In this document: piece by piece, positions 37,813 to 47,035 of the stretch
How the letters are laid out: each line of letters begins with the position of its first letter
How positions within the stretch are numbered: the stretch's first letter is position 1
Assembly (NCBI RefSeq): GCF_017104565.1
Contig: NZ_JAAGPD010000022.1
Span: 62,001 to 126,000 of the forward strand
Direction: 5' to 3'
Source of the DNA: Paraburkholderia sp. Tr-20389
GTDB taxonomy: Bacteria; Pseudomonadota; Gammaproteobacteria; Burkholderiales; Burkholderiaceae
DNA length: 64,000 nt
The notes under the pieces: generated by a model
Database searches by the model: none
Told to the model about the DNA's origin: nothing
What the model saw: the letters and a program-made list of their open reading frames with translations, nothing else
Translations under genes and position numbers: made by a program

Positions 37813-37948
37813 GGGTCAACCCCTTGTTGATGCGGCGCGGCGAGCCCGTTGCTCGCCACGCGCATGAAACGTGTAATGGCGCGAGCGTGAAGGTTGTTTC
37901 ACGCATCGGCTTGCTATGCGCGCCACGAGGCGCGCAGACGCGAAACGG

Positions 37949-38305
37949 TCACACGATCGGGGGACGCACAGGCGGGGCGCGCGTGACACTCGCGCGCGCA
38001 GGGTCGCTATCGATGCCCGGCAAGTCGGATGACGCAATGCGTGCCGACATGCCCATGCTCGACAGCAAAGCACTGCAATGCGCACCGCACAGGGTCAGGC
38101 AGCAAAGCGAATGCGTTCGATGACAAGGCGCCGTGGGGTCGCTCGTATCCGTCGACGTAACGCAGTGAACGACAGGTGCGGGAGCCGACGCATGCATGCT
38201 CATCGCGCGCGGCGAAACATCATGACGATGCTCGCACGCCGACGCGCCCTGCATGCCAAGCAGTGCAAGCGTCAACACGATAAGAATGCGCCACAACGAT
38301 TTCAT
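37949..38305 (-). CDS. Small exported Cys/His-rich protein, possible CopL-like copper protein
   Basis: 118 aa. Signal peptide (about 1-23, ending GASA), then a segment dense in possible metal ligands: CEHRHD, SMHAS, VVHC, PCHRTH, LCC and LCGAHC, within about 50 residues. The C-terminal third is Pro/Ala/Arg-rich without ligands. It sits 136 bp upstream of the multicopper oxidase gene on the same strand. Position and composition recall CopL of Xanthomonas, a Cys-rich protein upstream of copAB. The similarity is of layout only; I cannot show homology by eye. Confidence 0.6.
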   Translation of the reverse strand: MKSLWRILIVLTLALLGMQGASACEHRHDVSPRAMSMHASAPAPVVHCVTSTDTSDPTAPCHRTHSLCCLTLCGAHCSALLSSMGMSARIASSDLPGIDSDPARASVTRAPPVRPPIV

Positions 38306-38410
38306 GCCTGTCTGTCGATGCCGAAGCGAACGATTGCGAAATGCAGCGGAAGAAAGATCATTCGATGATAACGCAGCCGCGCTGCTGCATCGATGACGCG
38401 AAGCTCGAAA

Positions 38411-38446
38411 ACAAAACCCCGATGGGCTCGCGCTCACCGGGGTTTC
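38411..38446 (-). terminator. Intrinsic terminator after icd
   Basis: Minus strand: AAACCCCG (38445-38438) and CGGGGTTT (38421-38414) form the stem, followed by TGTTTTCG. Confidence 0.72.
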
Positions 38447-38476
38447 GTCACGACACACCGAACGCTCAAGCGGCGC

Positions 38477-39733
<1,257 letters not shown>

Positions 39734-40057
39734 GATCGGACTCCAGTGATAGCTGTACTGTGAGAACAGGTTGGAAATGCGAAACCGGGGCGCTTCTCTT
39801 GCGTGCGACGCAGCGCCACGCCGATGCAAATGCTGATGCCAGATACCGATGCAACAAGCGGCCAGGCGGGTATTCTAGCCCACGTCGGCACCTGGCCGCG
39901 CTCGGGACGTGCACGGACACGGACTCGACCGCCGCACGTCGCATGAACCTGTTTTATGTCCTATGTCTTATATAAGACTTGCGGCGTGACCGAGAGCGTT
40001 ATGCTTTAAGATCTCGCCGTTCGCTATCGACGGTCCCGCTCTTCGCCCTTTTCACGC
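39734..40057. other. 324-bp divergent promoter region between icd and rluE
   Basis: Contains a perfect 14-bp palindrome at 39965-39978. No ORF with a credible start. No further element recognised. Confidence 0.5.
39965..39978. promoter_or_regulatory. Perfect palindrome GTCTTATATAAGAC, candidate operator
   Basis: Fourteen bases identical to their own reverse complement, in the icd-rluE intergenic region, preceded by a direct TATGTC repeat. AT-rich core in GC-rich DNA. A dimeric GntR- or MerR-type repressor site is plausible; the regulator is unknown. Confidence 0.42.
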
Positions 40058-40627
40058 ATGACTCTGCTCGCACTCAACAAACCCTTCGGCACGATCTGCC
40101 AGTTTTCGCCGCACGAAACGCGCGCGTCGCTGGCCGACTGGGTGAAGGTGCCCGGCGTTTATCCTGCTGGCAGGCTCGACTCCGATAGCGAAGGTCTGCT
40201 GCTGCTCACCGACGATGGCGCGCTGCAAGCGCGCATCGCGGAGCCCCGGCACAAGCTGGTGAAGCGGTATTGGGCGCAAGTGGAAGGCGCGCCCACGGAA
40301 CAGCATCTGAAGGCGCTTGCGCGCGGCGTCGATCTCGGCGATTACGTCACGCGGCCCTGCCGCGCCGAATTCGTCGAACCGGATGACGCGCTATGGGATC
40401 GCACGCCGCCCATTCGATATCGTGCGGCGATTCCCACGACATGGATCGAACTGTCGATCACCGAAGGCAAGAACCGCCAGGTGCGCCGCATGACGGCGGC
40501 CGTCGGCTTTCCGACACTGCGTCTCGTGCGTGTCGGCGTCGGTGCGCTCGATATTTTTTCGCTGGGGCTGCAGCCCGGCGAGAGCATCGGGCTATCTCCG
40601 CGCGCGCCGTGGGATCGCATCGCGTAG
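40058..40627 (+). CDS. rluE: 23S rRNA pseudouridine synthase, RluE-like (RsuA/RluB/E/F family)
   Basis: 189 aa. Lacks the S4 domain, as RluE does. Motifs: LLALNKPFG at the start, the catalytic VYPAGRLDSDSEGLLLLTDDG (read as AGRLDSDSEGLL, Asp in RLDSDS about 41) and EGKNRQVRRMTAAVGFPTLRLVR (as EGKNRQVRRMTAA). Targets U2457 of 23S rRNA in E. coli; assumed here. Divergent from icd. Confidence 0.9.
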   Translation: MTLLALNKPFGTICQFSPHETRASLADWVKVPGVYPAGRLDSDSEGLLLLTDDGALQARIAEPRHKLVKRYWAQVEGAPTEQHLKALARGVDLGDYVTRPCRAEFVEPDDALWDRTPPIRYRAAIPTTWIELSITEGKNRQVRRMTAAVGFPTLRLVRVGVGALDIFSLGLQPGESIGLSPRAPWDRIA

Positions 40628-41067
40628 CAACTCGCGCTCCTGCAAAATGGCTGTCGATAAATCGCTAAGCCGTTGTATCGACATGCGTTTCTGCTTCGAT
40701 TGCATCATTTGAAAAACGCTGCGAATGAAGCGCAAATACTCTACAAAAGCGACGTTAAAGCGGCGCTAAATCGCGTACTCTGCGACGCGTTATCACGTTC
40801 GAAAAAATTCCTGAAAATTTTCGTCAACCGCGTCGCGCGTTCATGCGTTAGTCCACGCAGATGCCGCTAAAGCTGTCCGGCATTCAGCCTCAAGAGCCTT
40901 TGCACAAGCCGCTCCAACGACGTGTATGAAGGTGTCTGAACGCTCGCAGCCGCAAAGAAAATTTTCTTCGATGCGGATGTCAACCGAAAGGTGGATGGCA
41001 CGTTTAACGACATGACTCAATCTAACCGGGTCATTTGGTTATTTATCTAAAGCTGAGGATTCGCAAA
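40628..41067. other. 440-bp intergenic stretch, nothing coding seen
   Basis: AT-richer than average. It presumably holds the promoter of the small exported peptide gene that follows. I see a GTCAT inverted pair near 41011-41036 but no convincing promoter, RNA gene or repeat. Confidence 0.45.
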
Positions 41068-41262
41068 ATGAACAAACTGATCGCCGCTCTGGTCGCTGGC
41101 CTCTTCGCAACGGCAGCATTCGCACAAGCTTCGGCACCGGAAGCAGCTTCGGCAGCTCCGGCAGCAGCAGCTTCGTCGCACAAGGCAACGAAGAAGGTTT
41201 CGCACAAGAAGTCGCACAAGAAGGCAGCTCCGGCAGCAGCAGCTTCGGCAGCGTCGGAATAA
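41068..41262 (+). CDS. Small exported Ala/Lys/His-rich protein, Asr-like
   Basis: 64 aa. Signal peptide (MNKLIAALVAGLFATAAFA, cleavage before QA), then a mature part made almost wholly of Ala, Ser, Pro, Lys and His: SSHKATKK, VSHKKSHKK, AAPAAAAS. Composition and layout resemble the acid-shock protein Asr and related periplasmic cationic peptides. No fold or catalytic motif. Ribosome binding site TGAGGA. It has its own terminator at 41318-41349, so it is a monocistronic unit and likely well expressed. Confidence 0.72.
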   Translation: MNKLIAALVAGLFATAAFAQASAPEAASAAPAAAASSHKATKKVSHKKSHKKAAPAAAASAASE

Positions 41263-41317
41263 GTTTGTTGCAATAACGCAGTCAAGAACAAGCTGGTTTG
41301 CCGTTCTTACGGCGTTG

Positions 41318-41349
41318 AAAGGCAGAAGGCCGCAAGGCTCTCTGCCTTT
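41318..41349 (+). terminator. Intrinsic terminator after the Asr-like gene
   Basis: AAAGGCAGA / TCTGCCTTT stem with an inner GCC-GCAA-GGC hairpin, followed by TTTTTGTTTTT. Confidence 0.78.
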
Positions 41350-41406
41350 TTGTTTTTGACGCGCTCGCGTAACATTCGCGGTTCATATTCACCCAGGAGC
41401 TACGCC

Positions 41407-41922
41407 GTGCGATTTTCATTGCGCTCGTTGATCGCGCGCTTCGCGATTGCAGTTGTATTGCCTGTTGCCGCATTGTCGGCTGTGTCGTTCGCGACGATGT
41501 CTGTGCAAGATGCACGCGCGCAGCAGATGCCGCAGGGCGCGAAACAGCCCGGCGATTTCCCGCGCGCGAAACTCACGGCAGGCATGTTCGTGATCGACGC
41601 TGCCGTTGCCGCCAACGATGCGGATCGCGAGCAAGGCCTGATGTACCGTACGCAACTCGCGCCGAACGAAGGCATGCTGTTCGTGTTCGGCGAGAACGCC
41701 GTGCATTGCTTCTGGATGAAGAACACGTTGATCCCGCTGTCGATCGCATTCATGCGCGCGGACGGCACGATCACCGACATCGACGAAATGCAGGCGGAAA
41801 CCACCAACAACCATTGCCCGAAAAACAATGGCGTCTACGCGCTCGAAATGAGCAAGGGCTGGTTCACGTCGAAGGGCATCAAGCCCGGCATGAAGATTCA
41901 GGGGCTGCCGGCGCCGCAGTAG
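41407..41922 (+). CDS. DUF192 family exported protein
   Basis: 171 aa from GTG 41407 (AGGAG 8 nt upstream). N-terminal signal/anchor (about 15-35), then the DUF192 domain: [35 protein letters not shown] (read as EQGLMYR and GMLFVFG), [16 protein letters not shown] (as [10 protein letters not shown]) and a final [13 protein letters not shown] beta-barrel family of unknown biochemical role found in periplasm or membrane. Lies 267 bp upstream of fusA; whether they share a transcript is unclear. Confidence 0.88.
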   Translation: MRFSLRSLIARFAIAVVLPVAALSAVSFATMSVQDARAQQMPQGAKQPGDFPRAKLTAGMFVIDAAVAANDADREQGLMYRTQLAPNEGMLFVFGENAVHCFWMKNTLIPLSIAFMRADGTITDIDEMQAETTNNHCPKNNGVYALEMSKGWFTSKGIKPGMKIQGLPAPQ

Positions 41923-42188
41923 GCGCAGGCGAGTCTCGAGGCGACAACCGCCAGGGCGGCAAAGAAGCCGGCGCAGCCGCAAGGCGCGCCGGCTTCTTTG
42001 CGTCCGCTGCACTGCAACGCCCGGCGTGTGCCTCGCCGAGGCGCTTTCTGGCAGGACGCCTGCAAAAGCGGGGCCGACACGCTATCCTTATAGTCTCACC
42101 CGCAGCACCGAGATCGTCCGGACCGCGCAGCAGCGAACCGCGGCAGGCCCGGCGCCATTCACCGGCGCGCCAACTCATGGAGGTTCAC

Positions 42189-44294
42189 GTGCCCCGCAAG
42201 ACTCCTATCGAGCGATATCGGAACATCGGTATCAGTGCTCACATCGATGCCGGCAAGACCACCACCACCGAACGCATTCTTTTCTACACCGGCGTGACTC
42301 ACAAGATCGGCGAGGTTCACGACGGCGCGGCGACGATGGACTGGATGGAACAGGAGCAGGAGCGCGGCATCACGATCACGTCGGCGGCCACGACGGCCTT
42401 CTGGAAAGGCATGGCCGGCAACTATCCGGAGCACCGCATCAACATCATCGACACGCCGGGACACGTCGACTTCACGATCGAAGTCGAACGCTCGATGCGT
42501 GTGCTCGATGGCGCGTGCATGGTCTATGACTCGGTCGGCGGCGTGCAGCCGCAGTCCGAAACCGTGTGGCGCCAGGCGAACAAGTACAAGGTGCCGCGCA
42601 TCGCGTTCGTCAACAAGATGGACCGTGTCGGTGCGGACTTCTTCCGCGTGCAGAAGCAGATCGGCGAGCGCCTGAAAGGCGTGGCCGTGCCGATCCAGAT
42701 TCCCATCGGTGCGGAAGAGCACTTCCAGGGCGTCGTCGATCTCGTGAAGATGAAGGCGATCGTGTGGGACGACGAGAGCCAGGGCATCAAGTTCACGTAC
42801 GAAGAGATCCCCGACAACCTGAAGGAACTCGCGCACGAGTGGCGCGAAAAGATGGTCGAGGCAGCGGCGGAAGCGAGCGAAGAGATGCTCGAAAAGTACC
42901 TGACCGACCACGAGAGCCTGACGGAAGAAGAGATCAAGACGGGCCTGCGCAAGCGCACCATCGCGAACGAGATCGTGCCGATGCTGTGCGGCAGCGCGTT
43001 CAAGAACAAGGGCGTGCAGGCGATGCTCGACGCCGTGATCGACTATCTTCCCTCGCCTGTCGACGTGCCCGCGATTCTCGGCCACACGGAAGACGACAAG
43101 GAAGCGGAGCGTCATCCGAGCGACGACGAGCCGTTCTCGGCGCTCGCGTTCAAGATCATGACGGACCCGTTCGTCGGCCAGTTGATCTTTTTCCGCGTGT
43201 ACTCGGGCGTCGTCGAATCGGGCGACACCGTCTACAACCCGGTGAAGGAAAAGAAAGAGCGCCTCGGCCGTATTCTTCAGATGCACGCGAACGAGCGCAA
43301 AGAAATCAAGGAAGTGCGCGCGGGCGATATCGCGGCCGCGGTCGGTCTGAAGGAAGCGACCACGGGCGACACGTTGTGCGACCCGAACAACATCATCATT
43401 CTCGAGCGGATGATCTTCCCTGAGCCGGTGATCTCGCAGGCCGTCGAGCCGAAGACGAAGGTCGACCAGGAGAAGATGGGCATCGCGTTGAACCGTCTTG
43501 CACAGGAAGACCCGTCGTTCCGCGTGCAAACGGATGAAGAATCCGGCCAGACGATCATCTCGGGCATGGGCGAGTTGCACCTGGAAATTCTCGTCGACCG
43601 GATGAAGCGCGAGTTCGGTGTCGAGGCGACGGTGGGCAAGCCGCAGGTGGCGTATCGCGAGACTGTGCGCACGAAGGTCGAAGACATCGAAGGCAAGTTC
43701 GTCAAGCAGTCGGGCGGACGCGGTCAGTACGGTCACGCTGTGATCTCGCTCGAACCCGATCCGGGCAAGGGCTACGAGTTCATCGACGCGATCAAGGGCG
43801 GCGTGATTCCACGCGAATTCATTCCTGCCGTCGACAAGGGCATTCAGGAAACGCTCAAGGCTGGAGTGCTGGCTGGGTATCCTGTCGTGGACGTGAAGGT
43901 GACGCTGACCTTCGGGTCGTACCACGATGTCGACTCGAATGAAAACGCGTTCCGCATGGCTGGATCGATGGCGTTCAAGGAGGCAATGCGCAAGGCGAAG
44001 CCGGTGCTGCTCGAGCCGATGATGGCCGTCGAAGTGGAAACGCCCGAAGACTTCATGGGCAATGTCATGGGCGATTTGTCGGGACGACGTGGGATCGTGC
44101 AGGGCATGGAGGATATCGCCGGCGGCGGCGGCAAGCTCGTTCGGGCTGAAGTGCCGCTGTCCGAGATGTTCGGATACTCCACCTCGCTACGCTCGTTGAC
44201 GCAGGGGCGTGCGACCTACACCATGGAGTTCAAGCAGTACGCCGAGACACCGAACAACGTGTCCGAGGCGATTATTAATTCGAAGTCCAAGTAA
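42189..44294 (+). CDS. fusA: Translation elongation factor G (copy outside the str operon)
   Basis: 701-aa GTPase that translocates tRNAs and mRNA on the ribosome and helps recycle subunits. Start GTG 42189 preceded by GGAGG; protein begins [17 protein letters not shown]1 AHIDAGKTT (about 17-25), G3 DTPGHVDF (about 88), G4 NKMD (about 142). Domains II-V follow with [11 protein letters not shown] (about 507) in domain IV. No rpsL, rpsG or tuf gene is near, so this is not the canonical str-operon copy; Burkholderiales often carry two. Confidence 0.95.
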   Translation: MPRKTPIERYRNIGISAHIDAGKTTTTERILFYTGVTHKIGEVHDGAATMDWMEQEQERGITITSAATTAFWKGMAGNYPEHRINIIDTPGHVDFTIEVERSMRVLDGACMVYDSVGGVQPQSETVWRQANKYKVPRIAFVNKMDRVGADFFRVQKQIGERLKGVAVPIQIPIGAEEHFQGVVDLVKMKAIVWDDESQGIKFTYEEIPDNLKELAHEWREKMVEAAAEASEEMLEKYLTDHESLTEEEIKTGLRKRTIANEIVPMLCGSAFKNKGVQAMLDAVIDYLPSPVDVPAILGHTEDDKEAERHPSDDEPFSALAFKIMTDPFVGQLIFFRVYSGVVESGDTVYNPVKEKKERLGRILQMHANERKEIKEVRAGDIAAAVGLKEATTGDTLCDPNNIIILERMIFPEPVISQAVEPKTKVDQEKMGIALNRLAQEDPSFRVQTDEESGQTIISGMGELHLEILVDRMKREFGVEATVGKPQVAYRETVRTKVEDIEGKFVKQSGGRGQYGHAVISLEPDPGKGYEFIDAIKGGVIPREFIPAVDKGIQETLKAGVLAGYPVVDVKVTLTFGSYHDVDSNENAFRMAGSMAFKEAMRKAKPVLLEPMMAVEVETPEDFMGNVMGDLSGRRGIVQGMEDIAGGGGKLVRAEVPLSEMFGYSTSLRSLTQGRATYTMEFKQYAETPNNVSEAIINSKSK

Positions 44295-44322
44295 GTTTTT
44301 TTTATCGCTCTTCGAGAGCAGG

Positions 44323-44350
44323 GGCCCGTTCTTTTGGACGGGCCTTTTTT
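44323..44350 (+). terminator. Intrinsic terminator after fusA
   Basis: GGCCCGT / ACGGGCC stem followed by TTTTTTG, 28 bp beyond the fusA stop codon. Confidence 0.82.
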
Positions 44351-44381
44351 GTTTTTTGCGGGTTGCTGTGAGGTGGCGTCT

Positions 44382-44540
44382 GCGGTTTGGCTTTTCGCTG
44401 GCATTCGCGGGTTGGCTTTTCGCTGGCATCCGCGGTTTGGCTTTTCGCTGGCATTCGCGGTTTGGCTTTTCGCTGGCATTCGCGGTTTGGCTTTTCGCTG
44501 GCATTCGCGGTTTGGCTTTTCGCTGGCATTCGCGGTTTGC
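44382..44540 (+). repeat. 25-bp tandem repeat, six full copies plus a partial one
   Basis: Unit GCGGTTTGGCTTTTCGCTGGCATTC (given here as GCGGTTTGGCTTTTC then GCTGGCATTC), at 44382, 44407, 44432, 44457, 44482 and 44507, with a truncated seventh at 44532. Only a few substitutions separate the copies. The unit contains the terminal sequence of the adjoining palindromic repeat (GCTGGCATTCGCGGTTTGC), so it looks like an expansion of the element's edge. Confidence 0.93.
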
Positions 44541-45166
44541 TTCTGGTTTGCTGGCGTTGCCCCTGTGCGGGGCGGCACTTACTTTCTTTGCCGCCGCAAA
44601 GAAAGTAAGCAAAGAAAGCGGGCTCACACCGCCAGCCCGTGTGATTGCCTGCGGGCCCCCAACGGGTCCCGCACTCCACACGGCAACACTTTGTTTTGCG
44701 CCCGTTACAGGCGCCTTGAACAGGCGCATCACCCACTCCACTCACCCGCAGGCAGCCAGCGGCAGTGACTCGTCTGCGCCGCCCAGGTGGCAAACTGTGT
44801 GTCGGTTGTCGCGCCGTATGCGTTGGCGATCCTACGACACCGATCCCGCTTTTCCGTCCGGAGTGGTGCACTTCCATCGCGACGGCCTACACACAGTTTG
44901 CCACCTGGGCGGCCGCGAACGCCTGGTAACGCGGCCCGTGACGCGAGAGTGTGAAGTGGGTGATGCGTGAGTTAGCACGCTGGCAACGGGCGGAAAGTAG
45001 CGTGTTGCCGCGTGGAGCGTAAGAACCGTCGGGGGCCCGCAGGCAACAACACGGGCTGGCGGTGTGAGCCCGCTTTCTTTGCTTACTTTCTTTGCGGCGG
45101 CAAAGAAAGTAAGTGCCGCCCCGCACAGGGGCAACGCCAGCAAACCAGAAGCAAAACGCGGATGCC
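44524..45166. repeat. 643-bp palindromic dispersed repeat, copy 2
   Basis: Same organisation as copy 1 (6781-7430) but in the opposite orientation. Outer arms GGCATTCGCGG / CGCGGATGCC, then GGCGTTGCCCCTGTGCGGGG mirrored at 45119-45137, GGGCCCCCAACGGGTCCC, and inner GGTGGCAAACT (44786) / AGTTTGCCACC (44896). The central unpaired part (GATCCTACGACACCGATC) is shared with copy 1 as its reverse complement. No ORF within has start signals. Confidence 0.85.
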
Positions 45167-45251
45167 ACTCCCGGCAATTAAAACATCAAATTTTTGACCA
45201 TGCCAGAATGGCAAAGCAAACCGCGAGAGCAAGGAGCAAAGGAGACAAGCC

Positions 45252-45740
45252 ATGTCACACGACGACCAGCGAGCCAGCACCGACTGGCGCACCAACGGCG
45301 TCAAGGTCATCAAAGCCGACCAGCTGGACACGAACACACCGCAAACGCCCGGCATGAACCGCGCAGCAGCAATCAACGCCGCCCGCGCGGGAGCGCAAAA
45401 GCTATGGGCCGGCACGGTAACCATCCACCCAAATGCAAAAACAGGCGCGCACCACCACGGCGCGCTAGAAAGCGTGATTTACGTCGTGCGCGGACATGCC
45501 CGCATGCGCTGGGGCGAACATCTGGAATTCACCGCCGAAGCCGGCCCCGGCGACTTCATCTTCGTGCCGCCCTATGTGCCGCATCAAGAAATCAACGCGA
45601 GCACCGACGATCCGCTCGAATGCGTGCTCGTGCGCAGCGACAACGAAGCCGTCGTCGTGAATCTCAACATCGATGCCGTCGAACAACCCGAGACCGTCTA
45701 CTGGGTCGACCCCATCCACAAGCATCCACACGATCACTGA
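45252..45740 (+). CDS. Cupin-domain protein
   Basis: 162-aa single-domain cupin. Metal-binding motif 1 GAHHHGALESVIYVVRG (about 66-82, with HHH and E) and motif 2 GDFIFVPPYVPHQEIN (about 99-114, with H) are complete. A His-rich C-terminus (HKHPHDH) may also bind metal. Ribosome binding site AAGGAGA. Substrate unknown. It ends 28 bp before a nickel/cobalt permease gene, so metal handling is a reasonable guess but no more. Confidence 0.86.
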   Translation: MSHDDQRASTDWRTNGVKVIKADQLDTNTPQTPGMNRAAAINAARAGAQKLWAGTVTIHPNAKTGAHHHGALESVIYVVRGHARMRWGEHLEFTAEAGPGDFIFVPPYVPHQEINASTDDPLECVLVRSDNEAVVVNLNIDAVEQPETVYWVDPIHKHPHDH

Positions 45741-45768
45741 CGCCCTCACCGTCCCTCACCACGCCCAC

Positions 45769-46788
45769 ATGACGCCGACTCTCTCCCTGCGCCCTCGCCT
45801 CGTCACGCTGTACGCCGGACTGATCGCCGCCAATCTCGCCGCGTGGGGGTGGGCGCTGATCGCGTTTCGCCACTATCCGCTGCTGCTCGGCACCGCGCTG
45901 CTCGCCTATGGATTCGGTCTGCGCCACGCCGTCGACGCCGATCACATCGCCGCGATCGACGCCGTCACGCGCAAGCTGATGCAGGAAGGCAAACGCCCGC
46001 TCGGCGTCGGGCTCGCGTTCTCGCTCGGACACTCGACCATCGTGCTCGCGGCCACGGTCGGCATCGCGTTGACGGCGCTCTCGCTGCATGGGCGCTTCGA
46101 GGCATTTCATGCCGTCGGCGGCACCATCGGCACGATCGTGTCGTCCGTCTTTCTGCTCGTGCTCGCAGGCGTGAACCTCGTCATCCTGCGCGACGTGTGG
46201 CGACGCTACCGGCACGTGCAACAAGGCGGACAACTGACGCACGACGACGCCGCGCGCAGTGCGCCCGCCGGCCTCCTGTCGCGTGCGCTCAAGCCGCTCT
46301 TCAGGCTCGTGACGAAAAGCTGGCATATGTACCCCGTCGGCGTGCTGTTCGGCCTCGGCTTCGACACGGCAACGGAAATCGGCCTGCTCGCGATCGCCGC
46401 GGCCGAAGCCGGCAAGGGTCTGCCGCTCTATTCGATCCTCGTGTTTCCCGCGCTCTTCACGGCAGGCATGACCCTGGTCGATTCCACCGATAACGTGCTG
46501 ATGGTTCACGCATACAGTTGGGCAATGGACGACCCCAAGCGCAAGCTCTACTACAACGCCAGCATCACGTTCGTGTCGGCCATCGTCGCGATCGCGATCG
46601 GCGGCATCGAGGCACTCGGTTTGCTAGCAGACAAACTGGGACTCAGCGGCAGCGCGTGGGACGCAGTGGCGGCCGTCAACGAGCGCTTCGGGATGCTGGG
46701 CTACGGCATCGTCAGCGTGTTCATGCTGTGCTGGATCGGCTCGATCCTGTTTCATCGCTGGCGCAAGCCCGCAGCGGCCAGCCATTAG
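45769..46788 (+). CDS. Nickel/cobalt permease, NiCoT family (HoxN/NixA-like)
   Basis: 339-aa inner-membrane secondary transporter for Ni2+ and/or Co2+. The NiCoT signature RHAVDADHIAAIDAVTRK (about 68-85, helix II) is intact, with LGFDTATEIGLL (about 207) and LFTAGMTLVDSTDN (about 235). Eight hydrophobic segments can be counted. Start ATG 45769 is the last in-frame ATG before the conserved core; the upstream extension overlaps the cupin gene. Metal choice (Ni or Co) cannot be settled from these motifs. Confidence 0.92.
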   Translation: MTPTLSLRPRLVTLYAGLIAANLAAWGWALIAFRHYPLLLGTALLAYGFGLRHAVDADHIAAIDAVTRKLMQEGKRPLGVGLAFSLGHSTIVLAATVGIALTALSLHGRFEAFHAVGGTIGTIVSSVFLLVLAGVNLVILRDVWRRYRHVQQGGQLTHDDAARSAPAGLLSRALKPLFRLVTKSWHMYPVGVLFGLGFDTATEIGLLAIAAAEAGKGLPLYSILVFPALFTAGMTLVDSTDNVLMVHAYSWAMDDPKRKLYYNASITFVSAIVAIAIGGIEALGLLADKLGLSGSAWDAVAAVNERFGMLGYGIVSVFMLCWIGSILFHRWRKPAAASH

Positions 46789-47035
46789 CATACCGACGCC
46801 CAGGCGCCGCAAAAGGCGCCGCAGCGCGCCACCCGACGGGCTTCGCGCGCCGCGCCGTTGTGCGTACGACACAACTCTCGCCCCGGATTCGTCTGAAGGG
46901 AACCGTGCGCCGTAGCGAATGCTCCCAATAAGGAGGCAATCGCTTACACTGAACCCGCATCGTGATCGCAGTACCACCGCAGCGCCCGCGCCTTTGCGCA
47001 CGGCGTCCCAACAGAACGGATCGGACCCACCATCG

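Noticed and set aside
44382-44540. CRISPR-like array
   Set aside because: The 25-bp units are directly abutting with no unique spacers and no cas genes nearby; it is a plain tandem repeat.
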